A stretch of 52,720 nucleotides of DNA from Candidatus Andersenbacteria bacterium RIFCSPHIGHO2_02_FULL_46_16 (GTDB lineage: Bacteria > Patescibacteriota > Andersenbacteria > UBA10190). The notes beneath the pieces were generated by a model. That model was not told the origin of the DNA. It did not search any database and was given only the letters and a program-made list of their open reading frames with translations. Both the position numbers and the translations under genes were made by a program. This document shows, in pieces, positions 1 through 11,683 of the stretch. Location: contig MHHQ01000020.1 of NCBI GenBank assembly GCA_001817065.1, forward strand, positions 1-52,720, read 5' to 3'. The stretch's first letter is position 1. Each line of letters opens with the position of its first letter.

Positions 1-21
1 ATAACATAAAAAAATTAATCT

Positions 22-528
22 ATGGACCAAGAAACCGAGCATACATATAAAAAATCTCCTCTAGATAACGAAGATGTGCCATCAGAGGAAGAACCCAAAC
101 TAAAAATAGAGTTGCCGTTTTCGGTGAGGGTATTAATTCCCATAATCCTAGTCGTTTCTGTTCTGACGCTCCTTTTTGTGTTAGTAACATTAATCCAAAT
201 ACCAGGGCAACTAACCGGTGCTGCTTTTTTTAGGACATGGTCATCCTCAACAACGTCACTCCCGCCTCCACCCGCTCCATCACAGTCACCTTCTCCCACT
301 CCTCCTCCGCCTATTTATCCTTGGGGCACTCACAATATAGATACATCTCATCATCAACAAACGTCTAATTTCGGTCCGCTTATCCCTGCTCCATCACAGT
401 CACCAAAATTCCCCCCTATTACTCCTGCTCCATCACCACAGACACCTCCTCCTTGTCAAAATAGGGATCACAATACATACACTTCGCATCATGAGCCTAC
501 GTCTAACCTCTGCTTAGATCTAATCTGA
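22..528 (+). CDS. Proline-rich single-pass membrane protein, unknown function
   Basis: A 168-residue protein of no family I recognise. A charged cytoplasmic N-terminus (about 35 residues, rich in E and K) is followed by one hydrophobic helix (about residues 37-62). The rest is a low-complexity Pro/Ser/Thr segment with three PAPSQSP-like repeats and two copies of a THNIDTSHH / NTYTSHH motif. The layout suggests an anchored protein with an extended exterior tail. The in-frame repeats and the conserved start context argue for real coding, but the low complexity limits certainty. It stands just before a glycosyltransferase gene, so a cell-surface role is possible but only inferred. Confidence 0.5.
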   Translation: MDQETEHTYKKSPLDNEDVPSEEEPKLKIELPFSVRVLIPIILVVSVLTLLFVLVTLIQIPGQLTGAAFFRTWSSSTTSLPPPPAPSQSPSPTPPPPIYPWGTHNIDTSHHQQTSNFGPLIPAPSQSPKFPPITPAPSPQTPPPCQNRDHNTYTSHHEPTSNLCLDLI

Positions 529-674
529 CACCTCCTTTACTCTTTAATCGGGGCTTTTCCTCTCATCTCGATATTAACGACCAGTAAATCCAATAATTTT
601 CAAATGACGCATAGGTGCGATCCAAAATTAGGACGCTGGTCTTTATTTGCTTTATTAACTATAAACTCAATGTA

Positions 675-2003
675 ATGGACAAAAATGATCGGCAAAGGGT
701 ATTCACCAATAGTCTTCTAATTGTCTTTCTCATTACAACCGCTGTCTTTCTCAGAAGTTACCACCTCACAAGCCTTCATACTGCGAACGGCGACGAAGTT
801 GCCTGGTTAGATGTAGGAATGTCAATAATCAGAACTGGTGCTCCTACAACTTGGACCATCGGCTGGAATTATCATAACTGGGACGCTTACTGGCATGTGG
901 ACAATACTGGTGTGATGCCGGTCGTAACACCCTGGCTGGATCATCCCCCAACGTTTGGTGTGCTGGCGGGGGGCTGGGCATTATTAACTGGCCACCATAA
1001 TTTAGAAAATCCAAACTGGACTTTATTACGAATTCCCATGATTGTAATCTCTGTTTTGACACTATTCTTTACCTATCTAGCCGTTACTAATGTTTTCGGT
1101 TCAAAATTAGCCTTGTTTACTCTGTTCGCCTATACGTTTTTTCCCAGCAGCGTAATAGCCAGTCGGTATATATTGCCGGAGAATGCCGTAACTCTACTCC
1201 TTGTCATCTCTCTTGCAGTGCAAAGTTTTTCAGGGAAAAAATTCAAATCAAAACTAGGCCAGATCATGGTTTTGGCTTGGCAGTCAATAATTTGCTATGT
1301 TGCTCCTGCTATCAAGATGTCCGGACTAGTGGTCCCAGTTACGCTTAGCTTTTACCATTTGCGCCAAAATAAATTTAAACGAGGACTCTGGTTTTTAATC
1401 GTTGGATTGTTAGCCGTGGTTTCTTTTATCACGTATGGATGGATCTATAGCTGGCCAGTCTTCATCGGCGCGCAAACTCAGCACGCTCTAAGACCAAATA
1501 CTTTTGCACATTTCTGGACGCTTTTCACCAAACTCGACGTGGGTCATTTTCCACTTTTTGACCCATCTATTATTGCCGGCCTTATTGGTTATTTTCTTTT
1601 AATGGCCGTGTCCAACGAAAAACAGAAACTATTCCTGTTTATACCATTCTTAAGCATTACTGGCTTAATGCTCTACGTCTCTCCTGTCGAGGCATATGGA
1701 TGGTATAAATATCTACTCTACCCATTAATCGCAATTGGTCTAGGACATATCTTCAAAGAATTATGCGAGGGTAAATATTATTATTGGGTATTATTTTTAC
1801 CACTGATTATGATGCTCATGGAAAATGCACAACTAGTGCAAAATGACTCCATCCGACGTTATATAATGATGGTGTTTTTTGGATTATTTCTTGTTCCCTT
1901 TATCTGGCATAAATCAGTATTTAATATAAAGCACGTCTCTGTCGTGTTGGTTGGTCTATATGCCTGCTTTTCAGTCTTTTGGTTAATCAGAATTATTCCA
2001 TAA
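675..2003 (+). CDS. GT39/ArnT-like membrane glycosyltransferase (GT-C fold)
   Basis: A polytopic protein with about ten hydrophobic helices. After the first helix comes the acidic motif NGDEVAW, matching the D-E motif in the first exterior loop of GT-C enzymes (PMT/ArnT type), followed by a DHPP segment. Such enzymes move a sugar from a polyprenyl-phosphate carrier to an exterior acceptor; donor and acceptor are unknown here. I chose the ATG at 675, which leaves a short charged N-terminus before the first helix; a GTG at 615 would add 20 residues of poor quality. The stop at 2003 lies at the joint with a pheT remnant, so this gene may have arrived with the rearrangement. Confidence 0.65.
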   Translation: MDKNDRQRVFTNSLLIVFLITTAVFLRSYHLTSLHTANGDEVAWLDVGMSIIRTGAPTTWTIGWNYHNWDAYWHVDNTGVMPVVTPWLDHPPTFGVLAGGWALLTGHHNLENPNWTLLRIPMIVISVLTLFFTYLAVTNVFGSKLALFTLFAYTFFPSSVIASRYILPENAVTLLLVISLAVQSFSGKKFKSKLGQIMVLAWQSIICYVAPAIKMSGLVVPVTLSFYHLRQNKFKRGLWFLIVGLLAVVSFITYGWIYSWPVFIGAQTQHALRPNTFAHFWTLFTKLDVGHFPLFDPSIIAGLIGYFLLMAVSNEKQKLFLFIPFLSITGLMLYVSPVEAYGWYKYLLYPLIAIGLGHIFKELCEGKYYYWVLFLPLIMMLMENAQLVQNDSIRRYIMMVFFGLFLVPFIWHKSVFNIKHVSVVLVGLYACFSVFWLIRIIP

Positions 2004-2005
2004 TA

Positions 2006-2158
2006 CATCCCATTGCTCCGGCCGTTCACCCGCCCGGTTTCGCTTTTCATGTGGCTTACCAAGTCCAGGACAAAACGATGAATGATGCCGAAGTAACCCG
2101 CCTTCATCAAGAGGTAGGTGAAGCGTTACTCAAGGAATTACAGGCTAAACTCAGGTAA
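2006..2158 (+). pseudogene. pheT: pheT 3'-end remnant (FDX-ACB domain of PheRS beta)
   Basis: An open frame without a start, ending TAA at 2156-2158. It translates to the last ~50 residues of phenylalanyl-tRNA synthetase beta chain: HPIAPAVHPPGFAFHVAYQV, then a QDKTMND..EV..LH stretch and a terminal LLKELQAKLR. This matches the end of the anticodon-binding (FDX-ACB) domain, where a (S/F)xAFxxxY strand is followed by DKTLTDxEV and a final helix ending AKLR. The other ~750 residues are absent upstream, where a GT39-like gene stands instead. A terminator follows at 2243. This is a fossil of a deletion, insertion or recombination, or a contig misjoin. Confidence 0.7.
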
Positions 2159-2242
2159 TTTATAATCACAAATCGCCACCCTAAACTACCCCGATCACAG
2201 CTATCTTTTTAGTTCGTTTTATGCTAATATTATTCTGTGAAT

Positions 2243-2267
2243 GGGCGGGGTAAAAGCCCTGTTTTTT
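2243..2267 (+). terminator. Intrinsic terminator after the pheT remnant
   Basis: GGGC (2243-2246) pairs with GCCC (2256-2259) and is followed by a T-rich run TGTTTTTT. It fits as the original terminator of the pheT transcript. The remaining bases to gyrB hold a GTGTGT/ACACAC hairpin near 2309-2328 and an AT-rich stretch before the ATG. Confidence 0.55.
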
Positions 2268-2352
2268 ACTTCAAGTCAGCCTATTTTACGCGAGCTGCAT
2301 CCCAGCCGCCCAGTGTGTCTGAAACACACACCCGCCTCTCATTCGTATCTAA

Positions 2353-5811
<3,459 letters not shown>

Positions 5812-5831
5812 ATCCAACCAATCAATTGCCT

Positions 5832-5851
5832 CGACAATTTTTAAATTGTCG
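5832..5851 (+). terminator. Possible terminator hairpin downstream of gyrB
   Basis: A perfect 9-bp inverted repeat, CGACAATTT / AAATTGTCG, with a 2-nt spacer, 20 nt after the gyrB stop. The stem is AT-rich and the following GTTATCTTGCTT tail is only moderately T-rich, so termination is plausible but weak. Confidence 0.35.
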
Positions 5852-5908
5852 TTATCTTGCTTAGTATCTAATGGTTAGTATCTAATCTATTAAATATAAA
5901 AATTTCAT

Positions 5909-6451
5909 ATGGTTATTATTAGAGAACCAGTCGGTGATTTCACTCTCGAGGCTTTTCACCAGCAAAAGATTAAGTCTGTGCAGTTTTCTAAATATCGAAG
6001 CAAATGGATTATATTATTTTTTTACCCTGGCGACTTTACCTTTGTTTGTCCTACTGAGTTGTCGGAAGCCGCTGATTACTATCAGCGAATACAAAAACTT
6101 GGCGCAGAAATTCTCAGCATTAGCACGGACAGTGTCTATGTGCACCAAGCCTGGCACGATTCTGATCCATTAATAGGTAAAATAAAATTCCCTATGCTGG
6201 CTGATCCCAGTGGTCAGGTAAGCCAGCAGTTTGGCGTGTATCAGCCGGCTAAAGGAATCTCAATGAGGGCCACTTTTATTGTGGATCCGCAAGGAATTTT
6301 GCGCGCCTTGGAAATTCATGATGACAGTGTTGGAAGAAGTATGGCCGAAACTATTCGCAAGCTGCAAGCTGCCATCTATACAGTCGAGCACCCGGGACAG
6401 GTTTGTCCGGCCAGCTGGCAACCAGGAGATAAATCAATCAAGAAGTACTAG
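5909..6451 (+). CDS. 2-Cys peroxiredoxin (AhpC/Prx1 type)
   Basis: A cytoplasmic thiol peroxidase that reduces H2O2 and organic peroxides. The peroxidatic Cys47 is in YPGDFTFVCPTE and the resolving Cys166 in HPGQVCPASW, so both cysteines of a typical 2-Cys enzyme are present. The length (180 residues) is usual for the family. It is read alone: a gap of about 95 nt separates it from gyrB and a hairpin lies downstream. Its reducing partner (thioredoxin or AhpF) is not in the window. The ATG at 5909 gives the usual N-terminus leading to GDFTLEAF. Confidence 0.93.
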   Translation: MVIIREPVGDFTLEAFHQQKIKSVQFSKYRSKWIILFFYPGDFTFVCPTELSEAADYYQRIQKLGAEILSISTDSVYVHQAWHDSDPLIGKIKFPMLADPSGQVSQQFGVYQPAKGISMRATFIVDPQGILRALEIHDDSVGRSMAETIRKLQAAIYTVEHPGQVCPASWQPGDKSIKKY

Positions 6452-6618
6452 GCTATAGAGCTTTAGCTGTTCGTCATATTTCTTCTGTAGCCATAACCAT
6501 ACTAGTGATTCGTCATATGACTGTAACGTCACACCATTTTTGATTTCTACTCGTATCAGAAGCCTGGCACAGCTGGACAATTGCATTATTTCTTTCGTTG
6601 ATATATATTCAAATTAAT

Positions 6619-6636
6619 AGCCCTCCGGGGCTGTTT
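6619..6636 (+). terminator. Short hairpin with T tail after the peroxiredoxin gene
   Basis: AGCCC (6619-6623) pairs with GGGCT (6628-6632) and is followed by GTTTT. A weak intrinsic terminator separating the peroxiredoxin gene from the secE-nusG unit. The rest of the 230-nt gap shows no RNA gene. Confidence 0.45.
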
Positions 6637-6684
6637 TAAGAACCGTTAATCTAGGCATTCCTGCTTGGCAAAACTATTACAGCA

Positions 6685-6912
6685 ATGTCCCAACACGCCA
6701 AATCTACCCCTTTTACGCGACTTCCTGGTTTTCCACAGGTAGTTTTAAAATTTGTCAAAGAAGCCAAGGATGAATTAAAAAAAGTCACCTGGCCGACTCG
6801 AGAAGCCACCATCCGTTATACGCTAATTGTTGTCGCCGCTTCCGTAATAGTTAGTCTAATTATTGGTGGCATTGATTTCGTATTAGAAATCGCCTTAGAG
6901 TCTATTGTCTAA
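6685..6912 (+). CDS. secE: Preprotein translocase subunit SecE
   Basis: Small single-helix subunit of the SecYEG channel. The 75 residues hold the conserved amphipathic segment FVKEAKDELKKVTWPTRE followed by one transmembrane helix (about residues 45-68), the usual bacterial short form. It directly precedes nusG (21 nt), rplK and rplA, the classical secE-nusG-L11-L1 order. Confidence 0.96.
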   Translation: MSQHAKSTPFTRLPGFPQVVLKFVKEAKDELKKVTWPTREATIRYTLIVVAASVIVSLIIGGIDFVLEIALESIV

Positions 6913-6933
6913 AAATTTATTATCTTAGCACTT

Positions 6934-7536
6934 ATGCCTAACAGCCCAGCAGAAAATCAACCGCCTCACTCAACTGACTTAGTAGAGGACCAATCAAGTA
7001 TTGCCCCCGATAATATTCACTGGTATGTCCTTCATACTTATTCCGGGTACGAAGACAATGTCGCTCGTAATTTACGGCAGAGGATCGAGTCTATGGGCAT
7101 GGAAGATAAAATACTCGATGTAGTGGTGCCTCGAGAAAAGAAAATTAGAGTCAAGCATGGCAAACGGCGCACCATCGAAGAGCGGCTTTTTCCTGGTTAC
7201 GTCCTGGTCAAGATGATTGTTACCGAAGATTCCTGGTATGTCGTTAGAAACACACCTAATGTAACGGGTTTCGTGGGTTCCGGCACTACTCCGACGCCTG
7301 TCTCCCAAGATGAAATCGATCGCTTACTTAAACGGATGGGCGAGGATGAGCCAAAGTACAAGATGGATGTATCCGAAGGAGATTCAGTTAAAATTATCGA
7401 TGGTCCATTTAAGGACTTTGAGGGACGCATCTCGGAAGTCAGTGAAGCCAAGGGTACTGTTAAGGTTTTGGTTAATGTTTTTGGGCGGGAAACACCTGTC
7501 GAACTGGACTTCTTGCAGGTGCACAAAGAAGCGTAA
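6934..7536 (+). CDS. nusG: Transcription termination/antitermination factor NusG
   Basis: Binds RNA polymerase and couples transcription to ribosomes or Rho. After a ~25-residue acidic leader comes the NGN domain (WYVLHTYSGYEDNVARNL ... LFPGYVLVKM ... VRNTPNVTGFVG), then the KOW domain (EGDSVKIIDGPFKDFEGRI ... VNVFGRETPVELDF). Length 200 is slightly above the usual 180 because of the leader. It is the second gene of the secE-nusG-rplK-rplA run. Confidence 0.97.
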   Translation: MPNSPAENQPPHSTDLVEDQSSIAPDNIHWYVLHTYSGYEDNVARNLRQRIESMGMEDKILDVVVPREKKIRVKHGKRRTIEERLFPGYVLVKMIVTEDSWYVVRNTPNVTGFVGSGTTPTPVSQDEIDRLLKRMGEDEPKYKMDVSEGDSVKIIDGPFKDFEGRISEVSEAKGTVKVLVNVFGRETPVELDFLQVHKEA

Positions 7537-7637
7537 TGGCACTGACAAACTCTTGTCAAAGGACTACCTAGCTTGCCAAATCAGCCCTATTGACTTACTT
7601 TTAGTTACTAATTCGTCTAACTTACTTAATCACTAAT

Positions 7638-8057
7638 ATGCCCGAAATACTTACCAAGTTTAAAGTTCAAGCACCAGGGGGCAAAGCTACCCCGGCTCCT
7701 CCGATCGGCCCGGTTCTCGGCCAACACGGCGTTAATATCCAAGATTTCGTCAATCGCTTTAATGAGATGACTAAAGAGATGATGGGCGACGTCATTCCCG
7801 CTGAAGTAACTGTTTACACTGATCGTTCTTTCTCTTTGGTTCTAAAAACTCCTCCCGCTGCCGAATTATTAAAGAAAGCGGCCGGTATCGCGAAAGGTTC
7901 CGGAACACCCAATACCGCTAAGGTGGGCACTGTCACCCAAGAACAAATTAAGGAAATTGCCGAACGAAAACTGATAGATCTTTCAGCCCGGGATCTGGAT
8001 GCGGCAATCAAAACGATTGCCGGTACCGCCCGCTCCATGGGTATCACCATTAAGTAA
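7638..8057 (+). CDS. rplK: 50S ribosomal protein uL11
   Basis: Forms the base of the L7/L12 stalk at the GTPase centre of 23S rRNA. The 139 residues are full length: [21 protein letters not shown] at the N-terminus, the FVNRFNEMT segment, and the C-terminal RNA-binding part [17 protein letters not shown]...[16 protein letters not shown] ~100-nt spacer separates it from nusG and about 13 nt from rplA. Confidence 0.97.
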   Translation: MPEILTKFKVQAPGGKATPAPPIGPVLGQHGVNIQDFVNRFNEMTKEMMGDVIPAEVTVYTDRSFSLVLKTPPAAELLKKAAGIAKGSGTPNTAKVGTVTQEQIKEIAERKLIDLSARDLDAAIKTIAGTARSMGITIK

Positions 8058-8070
8058 TCCCTTTATCGCT

Positions 8071-8748
8071 ATGAGAAGCAAACCATACCAACAAATGAAA
8101 AAATCAGCGCCGGCCCAGCCAGTTACTATCGAAGAGGCGATGACGTGGTTAAAGGAAAACACTAAAACTAAGTTTGACTCAACAGTCGAAGTCCATCTTC
8201 GCTTAGGTGTCGACCCGCAAAAATCAGATCAGATGGTCCGCGGCCAAATTGTCCTGCCAGCCGGTGCGGTTACTAAGCCTGCTATCGTAGTATTTACTGA
8301 CAACGCCGCCCAACAAAAAGAGGCGCTAGCAGCCGGTGCCGCAGCTGCTGGTGGCATAGAGTTAATTAATCAAATAAAAACCGAGGGTTCGCTCCGTGCT
8401 GATATCACCATCTCTACGCCCTCTATGATGCCTAAAGTAGCTCAAATAGCCAAGGTACTAGGGCCTCAAGGCCTGATGCCGAATCCTAAGACAGGTACGG
8501 TCACCGACCAGCCAGCCGTTGTCATCGGTGAGCTTCTGGCGGGTAAAATCTCCTTTAAGATGGATCAGTTAGGTAATATTCATCAGGCAGTAGGCAAGAT
8601 CAGCTGGGATGCAGATAAGATCATTCTCAACACGAAAGTCTTTCTTGAGGCAGTTAAAGCTGCTAAGCCGTCCGCTTCTCGAGGCGAGTTCTTCAAGTCG
8701 ATATTCCTGAAGAGTACAATGAGTCCCAGCATACCGCTGAAGGTATAG
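8071..8748 (+). CDS. rplA: 50S ribosomal protein uL1
   Basis: Component of the L1 stalk, guiding deacylated tRNA out of the E site; in other bacteria it represses its own operon. Conserved blocks: EVHLRLGVDPQKSDQMVRGQ, the LPAG segment, IAKVLGPQGLMPNPKTGTVT and a C-terminal SIFLKSTMSPSI strand. The ATG at 8071 sits 13 nt after rplK; an upstream frame extension would overlap rplK and is not needed. Its presence argues against CPR groups reported to lack L1. Confidence 0.96.
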   Translation: MRSKPYQQMKKSAPAQPVTIEEAMTWLKENTKTKFDSTVEVHLRLGVDPQKSDQMVRGQIVLPAGAVTKPAIVVFTDNAAQQKEALAAGAAAAGGIELINQIKTEGSLRADITISTPSMMPKVAQIAKVLGPQGLMPNPKTGTVTDQPAVVIGELLAGKISFKMDQLGNIHQAVGKISWDADKIILNTKVFLEAVKAAKPSASRGEFFKSIFLKSTMSPSIPLKV

Positions 8749-8780
8749 GGTAACACACCAAACGCAGCCACCTTAAAACA

Positions 8781-8900
8781 CAAATGTCAATATCCAAATA
8801 TCAATTCAATGTCGAAGTTCAAAATCCAAATACGCGCATTAGAATTTTTTATTTGACATTAGGATTTTGGCATTGATTTAACATTTGTTATTTGGATTTT
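8781..8900. repeat. AT-rich CAAAT/ATTTG inverted repeat, copy 1
   Basis: The left half is built of CAAATGTCAATATCCAAAT-like words and the right half of their complements (TTTGACATT.GGATTTTGGCAT, then ATTTGTTATTTGGATTTT), so the ~120 nt can fold into one long imperfect hairpin. It runs right up to the ATG of the next tmk gene. Related copies are at 10700, 11543 and 27388. Confidence 0.6.
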
Positions 8901-9599
8901 ATGCCAGGCATCTTGATTTCTTTCGATGGTATTGACTCCTCAGGTAAAGAAACCCAAGCCAAACAATTATTGAAGAATGTTGAGACCACCGGTCGTCGCG
9001 TGGGCTTTTTCCAAACACCTGACTATACCACAGCCTCAGGAATCAAACTGAAACATTTATTCCAAGACCAAGACGGCTCCTGGGATAACCTAACGTGGCC
9101 GGAGAAAATGCAACTTATCGCTGCCAATCGCGCTGAGCATAGGGACGAAGTCATCCATCTATTACAGCAGGACGGCATCGTTATCTACGATCGGTATGTG
9201 CCTAGTAGTATTGCGCATATGATGGCTGATGCCCTAGATTCAAAGGCCACCGAGCTTGATCGCCAGGCCATACAAGCGCAAGTAGAAGACCATGAGTATG
9301 GCCACCATCAGATGCCGCACGAAAACTTATCAATATTTTTAGACCTGTCTCCTGCCCAGGCTGCCTCTTTATTACAAGTTAGAAAACAGCAGTTAGCTGA
9401 GGGTGATGAAGCAACTGACCGGCTTGATTTGCAGGAAAGAATTTATCAGGCCTATCAGTGGCTGGTTAGTAATTTTCCCGATCGGTGTATAAAAATAGAC
9501 TGTGTGGAGAAAGACCATTTATTAGCCATAGACGTAATCTCCGATAAAGTCTGGCAATCTGTCACGAACCGGTTTCCTGACCTTATTGCTGACTCCTAG
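8901..9599 (+). CDS. tmk: Thymidylate kinase
   Basis: Phosphorylates dTMP to dTDP. The P-loop is intact (FDGIDSSGKETQAKQL, Lys present), followed by the DRYVPSSIAHMMAD motif of the dTMP site and a LID-like arginine-bearing TDRLDLQERIYQAY segment. 232 residues is normal. The ATG at 8901 gives MPGILISFDGID; the upstream in-frame TTG lies in the repeat. It is grouped with a second tmk-like gene and with dut and dcd, which supply dUMP. Confidence 0.93.
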   Translation: MPGILISFDGIDSSGKETQAKQLLKNVETTGRRVGFFQTPDYTTASGIKLKHLFQDQDGSWDNLTWPEKMQLIAANRAEHRDEVIHLLQQDGIVIYDRYVPSSIAHMMADALDSKATELDRQAIQAQVEDHEYGHHQMPHENLSIFLDLSPAQAASLLQVRKQQLAEGDEATDRLDLQERIYQAYQWLVSNFPDRCIKIDCVEKDHLLAIDVISDKVWQSVTNRFPDLIADS

Positions 9600-9625
9600 T
9601 TGCTATTTACTGATTACTAGCTCTT

Positions 9626-10270
9626 ATGTCTAAGTTCATCGTCATTGAAGCCCTTGACGCTGGGGGCAGCCAAACACAAACCAACCGCCTAGCACAACAC
9701 TTAATCGAAGGTAGCTATCAAGTGTTACAATTGCATTTTCCTCAAGAAAACCAGCCGACCGGTCGTTTCGTCTATGAAAAATTCTTGCTGGTACATAATA
9801 AACCAAAATTTACTCGCCGCGAACAAGCCCTCATTTATATCCAGGATTTTTACTCACAAACAGACACTATCCAAGCACACTTATCGAAGTCAGCTAAATC
9901 CATTGTCGTCTCTGACCGCTTTTATACCAGTACCAGCGCTTATCAGACTATCGGTCTAACCGGCCGCCCGCGCGCTGCCATGTTGGATTGGATTAAATTC
10001 TTAACCGAGCAGGAAGCATACCATCTACCTAAACCAGACCTAGTAATTTTCTTAGATACTCCAGTCAACATTTCTCTAAACCACCTCAAAAATAAGACCA
10101 AAGATTTCTTTGAAAACAAGCAAAAACTAACCGCTATTCGCAACAGCTATCTACGTATCGCCCAGGAAGAAAAATGGCTGGTTATCAATAGCGTCAATAA
10201 TAGGGGAGAGCAACGCTCGATCGAGGATATTCACGACGAAATTTGGTCTCATTTATCCGGCGTGATCTAA
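9626..10270 (+). CDS. Thymidylate-kinase paralogue with degenerate P-loop
   Basis: Same fold and order of motifs as Tmk (N-terminal IVIEALDAGGS, central VVSDRFYTSTSAYQ, then KPDLVIFLDTPV), 214 residues. However, where Tmk has E-G-x-D-G-x-G-K-S-T, this protein has E8-A-L-D-A-G-G-S15-Q-T, so the Walker A lysine is replaced by Ser. Classical phosphoryl transfer is therefore doubtful. It may be a non-catalytic partner or regulator of the preceding Tmk, bind another nucleotide, or compensate elsewhere. The gene is 26 nt after tmk and its TAA overlaps the stop codon of the convergent dut gene. Confidence 0.8.
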   Translation: MSKFIVIEALDAGGSQTQTNRLAQHLIEGSYQVLQLHFPQENQPTGRFVYEKFLLVHNKPKFTRREQALIYIQDFYSQTDTIQAHLSKSAKSIVVSDRFYTSTSAYQTIGLTGRPRAAMLDWIKFLTEQEAYHLPKPDLVIFLDTPVNISLNHLKNKTKDFFENKQKLTAIRNSYLRIAQEEKWLVINSVNNRGEQRSIEDIHDEIWSHLSGVI

Positions 10271-10689
10271 CGCCCTGAGCTACCGAAACCAGCGGCTGCC
10301 CGTTTAGTATCCGATAGCTTTTTCACTTCCTTGATGCGCACCGGTTCAAATTTTTGCATTACGCATTGGATGACTTTATCGCCTGCTTTGATGCCATAAG
10401 GTTTTTTAGTCAGATTGACCAAGATCACTTTCCATTCCCCTCGATAGCCGGAGTCGATCACACCGGCCAGCCGATGAATACCATTGCTGCCTAAACCAGA
10501 CCGATCCCAAAGCAGTGCTACATATCCGCGGGGAAACTCCACCGCGATTCCGGTAGAAAACATATATGTCTCTCCTGGGTTCAGCGTATGTGACTCGTTG
10601 GTGTAAATATCGATACCGGCATCATCCTGATTATTTTTTGTGGGAAGAATAGCGTTAGGCGATAATTTTTGGACTTTAAACGAAAGCAT
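10267..10689 (-). CDS. dut: dUTP diphosphatase (trimeric dUTPase)
   Basis: Hydrolyses dUTP to dUMP and PPi, keeping uracil out of DNA and feeding dTMP synthesis. The five motifs are present: DAGIDIY, WDRSGLG, GVIDSGYRGEW (with the catalytic Asp), GDKVIQCVMQ, and the C-terminal RAAAGFGSSGR arm. 140 residues is usual. I chose the ATG at 10689 (MLSFKVQKLSP); the longer frame adds an unlikely hydrophobic piece. Its stop overlaps the stop of the convergent tmk paralogue (sequence CTAA). Upstream lies a CAAAT repeat. Confidence 0.95.
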   Translation of the reverse strand: MLSFKVQKLSPNAILPTKNNQDDAGIDIYTNESHTLNPGETYMFSTGIAVEFPRGYVALLWDRSGLGSNGIHRLAGVIDSGYRGEWKVILVNLTKKPYGIKAGDKVIQCVMQKFEPVRIKEVKKLSDTKRAAAGFGSSGR

Positions 10690-10699
10690 ATAGATATAA

Positions 10700-10826
10700 A
10701 TCCAAATTACAAAGCTCAAATGTCAAACAAATGCCAAATAATCAAATAACAAAACATCATGCACCCTCTTTTTGACATTTGGATTTTGGCATTGATTTGT
10801 CATTGGGATTTTGATATTTGGATTTT
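10700..10826. repeat. AT-rich CAAAT/ATTTG inverted repeat, copy 2
   Basis: About 127 nt. Left arm: TCCAAATTACAAAGCTCAAA then TGTCAAACAAATGCCAAAT. Right arm: TTTGACATTTGGATTTTGGC then ATTGATTTGTC and ATATTTGGATTTTC. The arms are complementary with interruptions. The copy fills the gap between dcd and dut. Confidence 0.6.
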
Positions 10827-10887
10827 CTTGCTCAACAATTCCGTTCTAACTTAACCTTTATCACTACATCCTTCTTTCTACCAAGAA

Positions 10888-11460
10888 CTATTTGTCCTGG
10901 GTGATCGCTGAATCTGCCACCGTCTTCTTGCTATGGTATTTAGCATTAGGCTTTTTATAATACGGCTGGTCGGCCGGCGAAGACAACTCTTCAAAAATCA
11001 ATTGGCATATGCGCATTTTAGGATAGAGCAATATTGGCGCCATACCAATATTACGCAGTTCCAAAGTCAGCACACCGCGCCATCCGGCATCGATATGCCC
11101 TGATGTCGAATGAATTACTAGCCCCAGTCTCCCTAAGGAACTGCGGCCGTCAACCCGCGCGGCAAGATCATCCGACCATTCCACCCACTCTAGTGTGGCA
11201 GCTAAAACAAATTCATTGGGATGGATTACGTAAGGCTGGCTATTCTTTATTTTTACATGGTCAGTCATGCCGACCACCGTTTTGGGATCAAAGGGATCAA
11301 TAAAAGCCTGGCGATGATTATTAAAAACCCTAAAATCGTAACCAAGCCGCAAATCCAAGCTGGAAGAACCCAGCTGCTCTTTAAGGTCAGGTTTGGGTGT
11401 CACCTTTATTCGCCCCGTTTTCAGGGCTTTCTTAATATCATGGTCTGATAAAATCATCAT
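10888..11460 (-). CDS. dcd: dCTP deaminase
   Basis: Deaminates dCTP to dUTP, the substrate of the neighbouring dUTPase. The signature is clear: GSSSLDLRLG near the N-terminus, DGRSSLGRLGLVIHSTSGHI, then DAGWRGVLTLELRN with the Glu expected at the active site, and a Q-LIFEEL strand. 190 residues is normal. Some close relatives are bifunctional deaminase-dUTPases; a separate dut next door makes the simple deaminase more likely. Divergent from gatB. Confidence 0.94.
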   Translation of the reverse strand: MMILSDHDIKKALKTGRIKVTPKPDLKEQLGSSSLDLRLGYDFRVFNNHRQAFIDPFDPKTVVGMTDHVKIKNSQPYVIHPNEFVLAATLEWVEWSDDLAARVDGRSSLGRLGLVIHSTSGHIDAGWRGVLTLELRNIGMAPILLYPKMRICQLIFEELSSPADQPYYKKPNAKYHSKKTVADSAITQDK

Positions 11461-11542
11461 TAAATCTTAATGGCTAAACTAAAAAAGGTAAAACGATTTT
11501 TATTGAACCAATTAGCCAAAACCAAGAAATAACGTAAGAAGC

Positions 11543-11640
11543 AAAACACCAAACGTCAAATAACAATGAAAGACTCAAAATTATCGACACCGATGTTTTG
11601 AACTTTACATTGTTATTTTACATTTTTCGCTTTACCTTTT
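11543..11640. repeat. AT-rich inverted repeat, copy 3 (divergent)
   Basis: AAATAACAATG (about 11558) is the reverse complement of CATTGTTATTT (about 11609), and the inner TCAAAA pairs with TTTTGA, giving a long hairpin between the divergent dcd and gatB genes. Word content resembles the other CAAAT repeats but it is more degraded. Confidence 0.5.
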
Positions 11641-11683
11641 AATCTTCCTTGATACTAATCAATAAATATTAAATACTTACGAC

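Noticed and set aside
6452-6684. tRNA gene before secE
   Set aside because: tRNA-Trp often precedes secE, but no cloverleaf can be formed from this gap.
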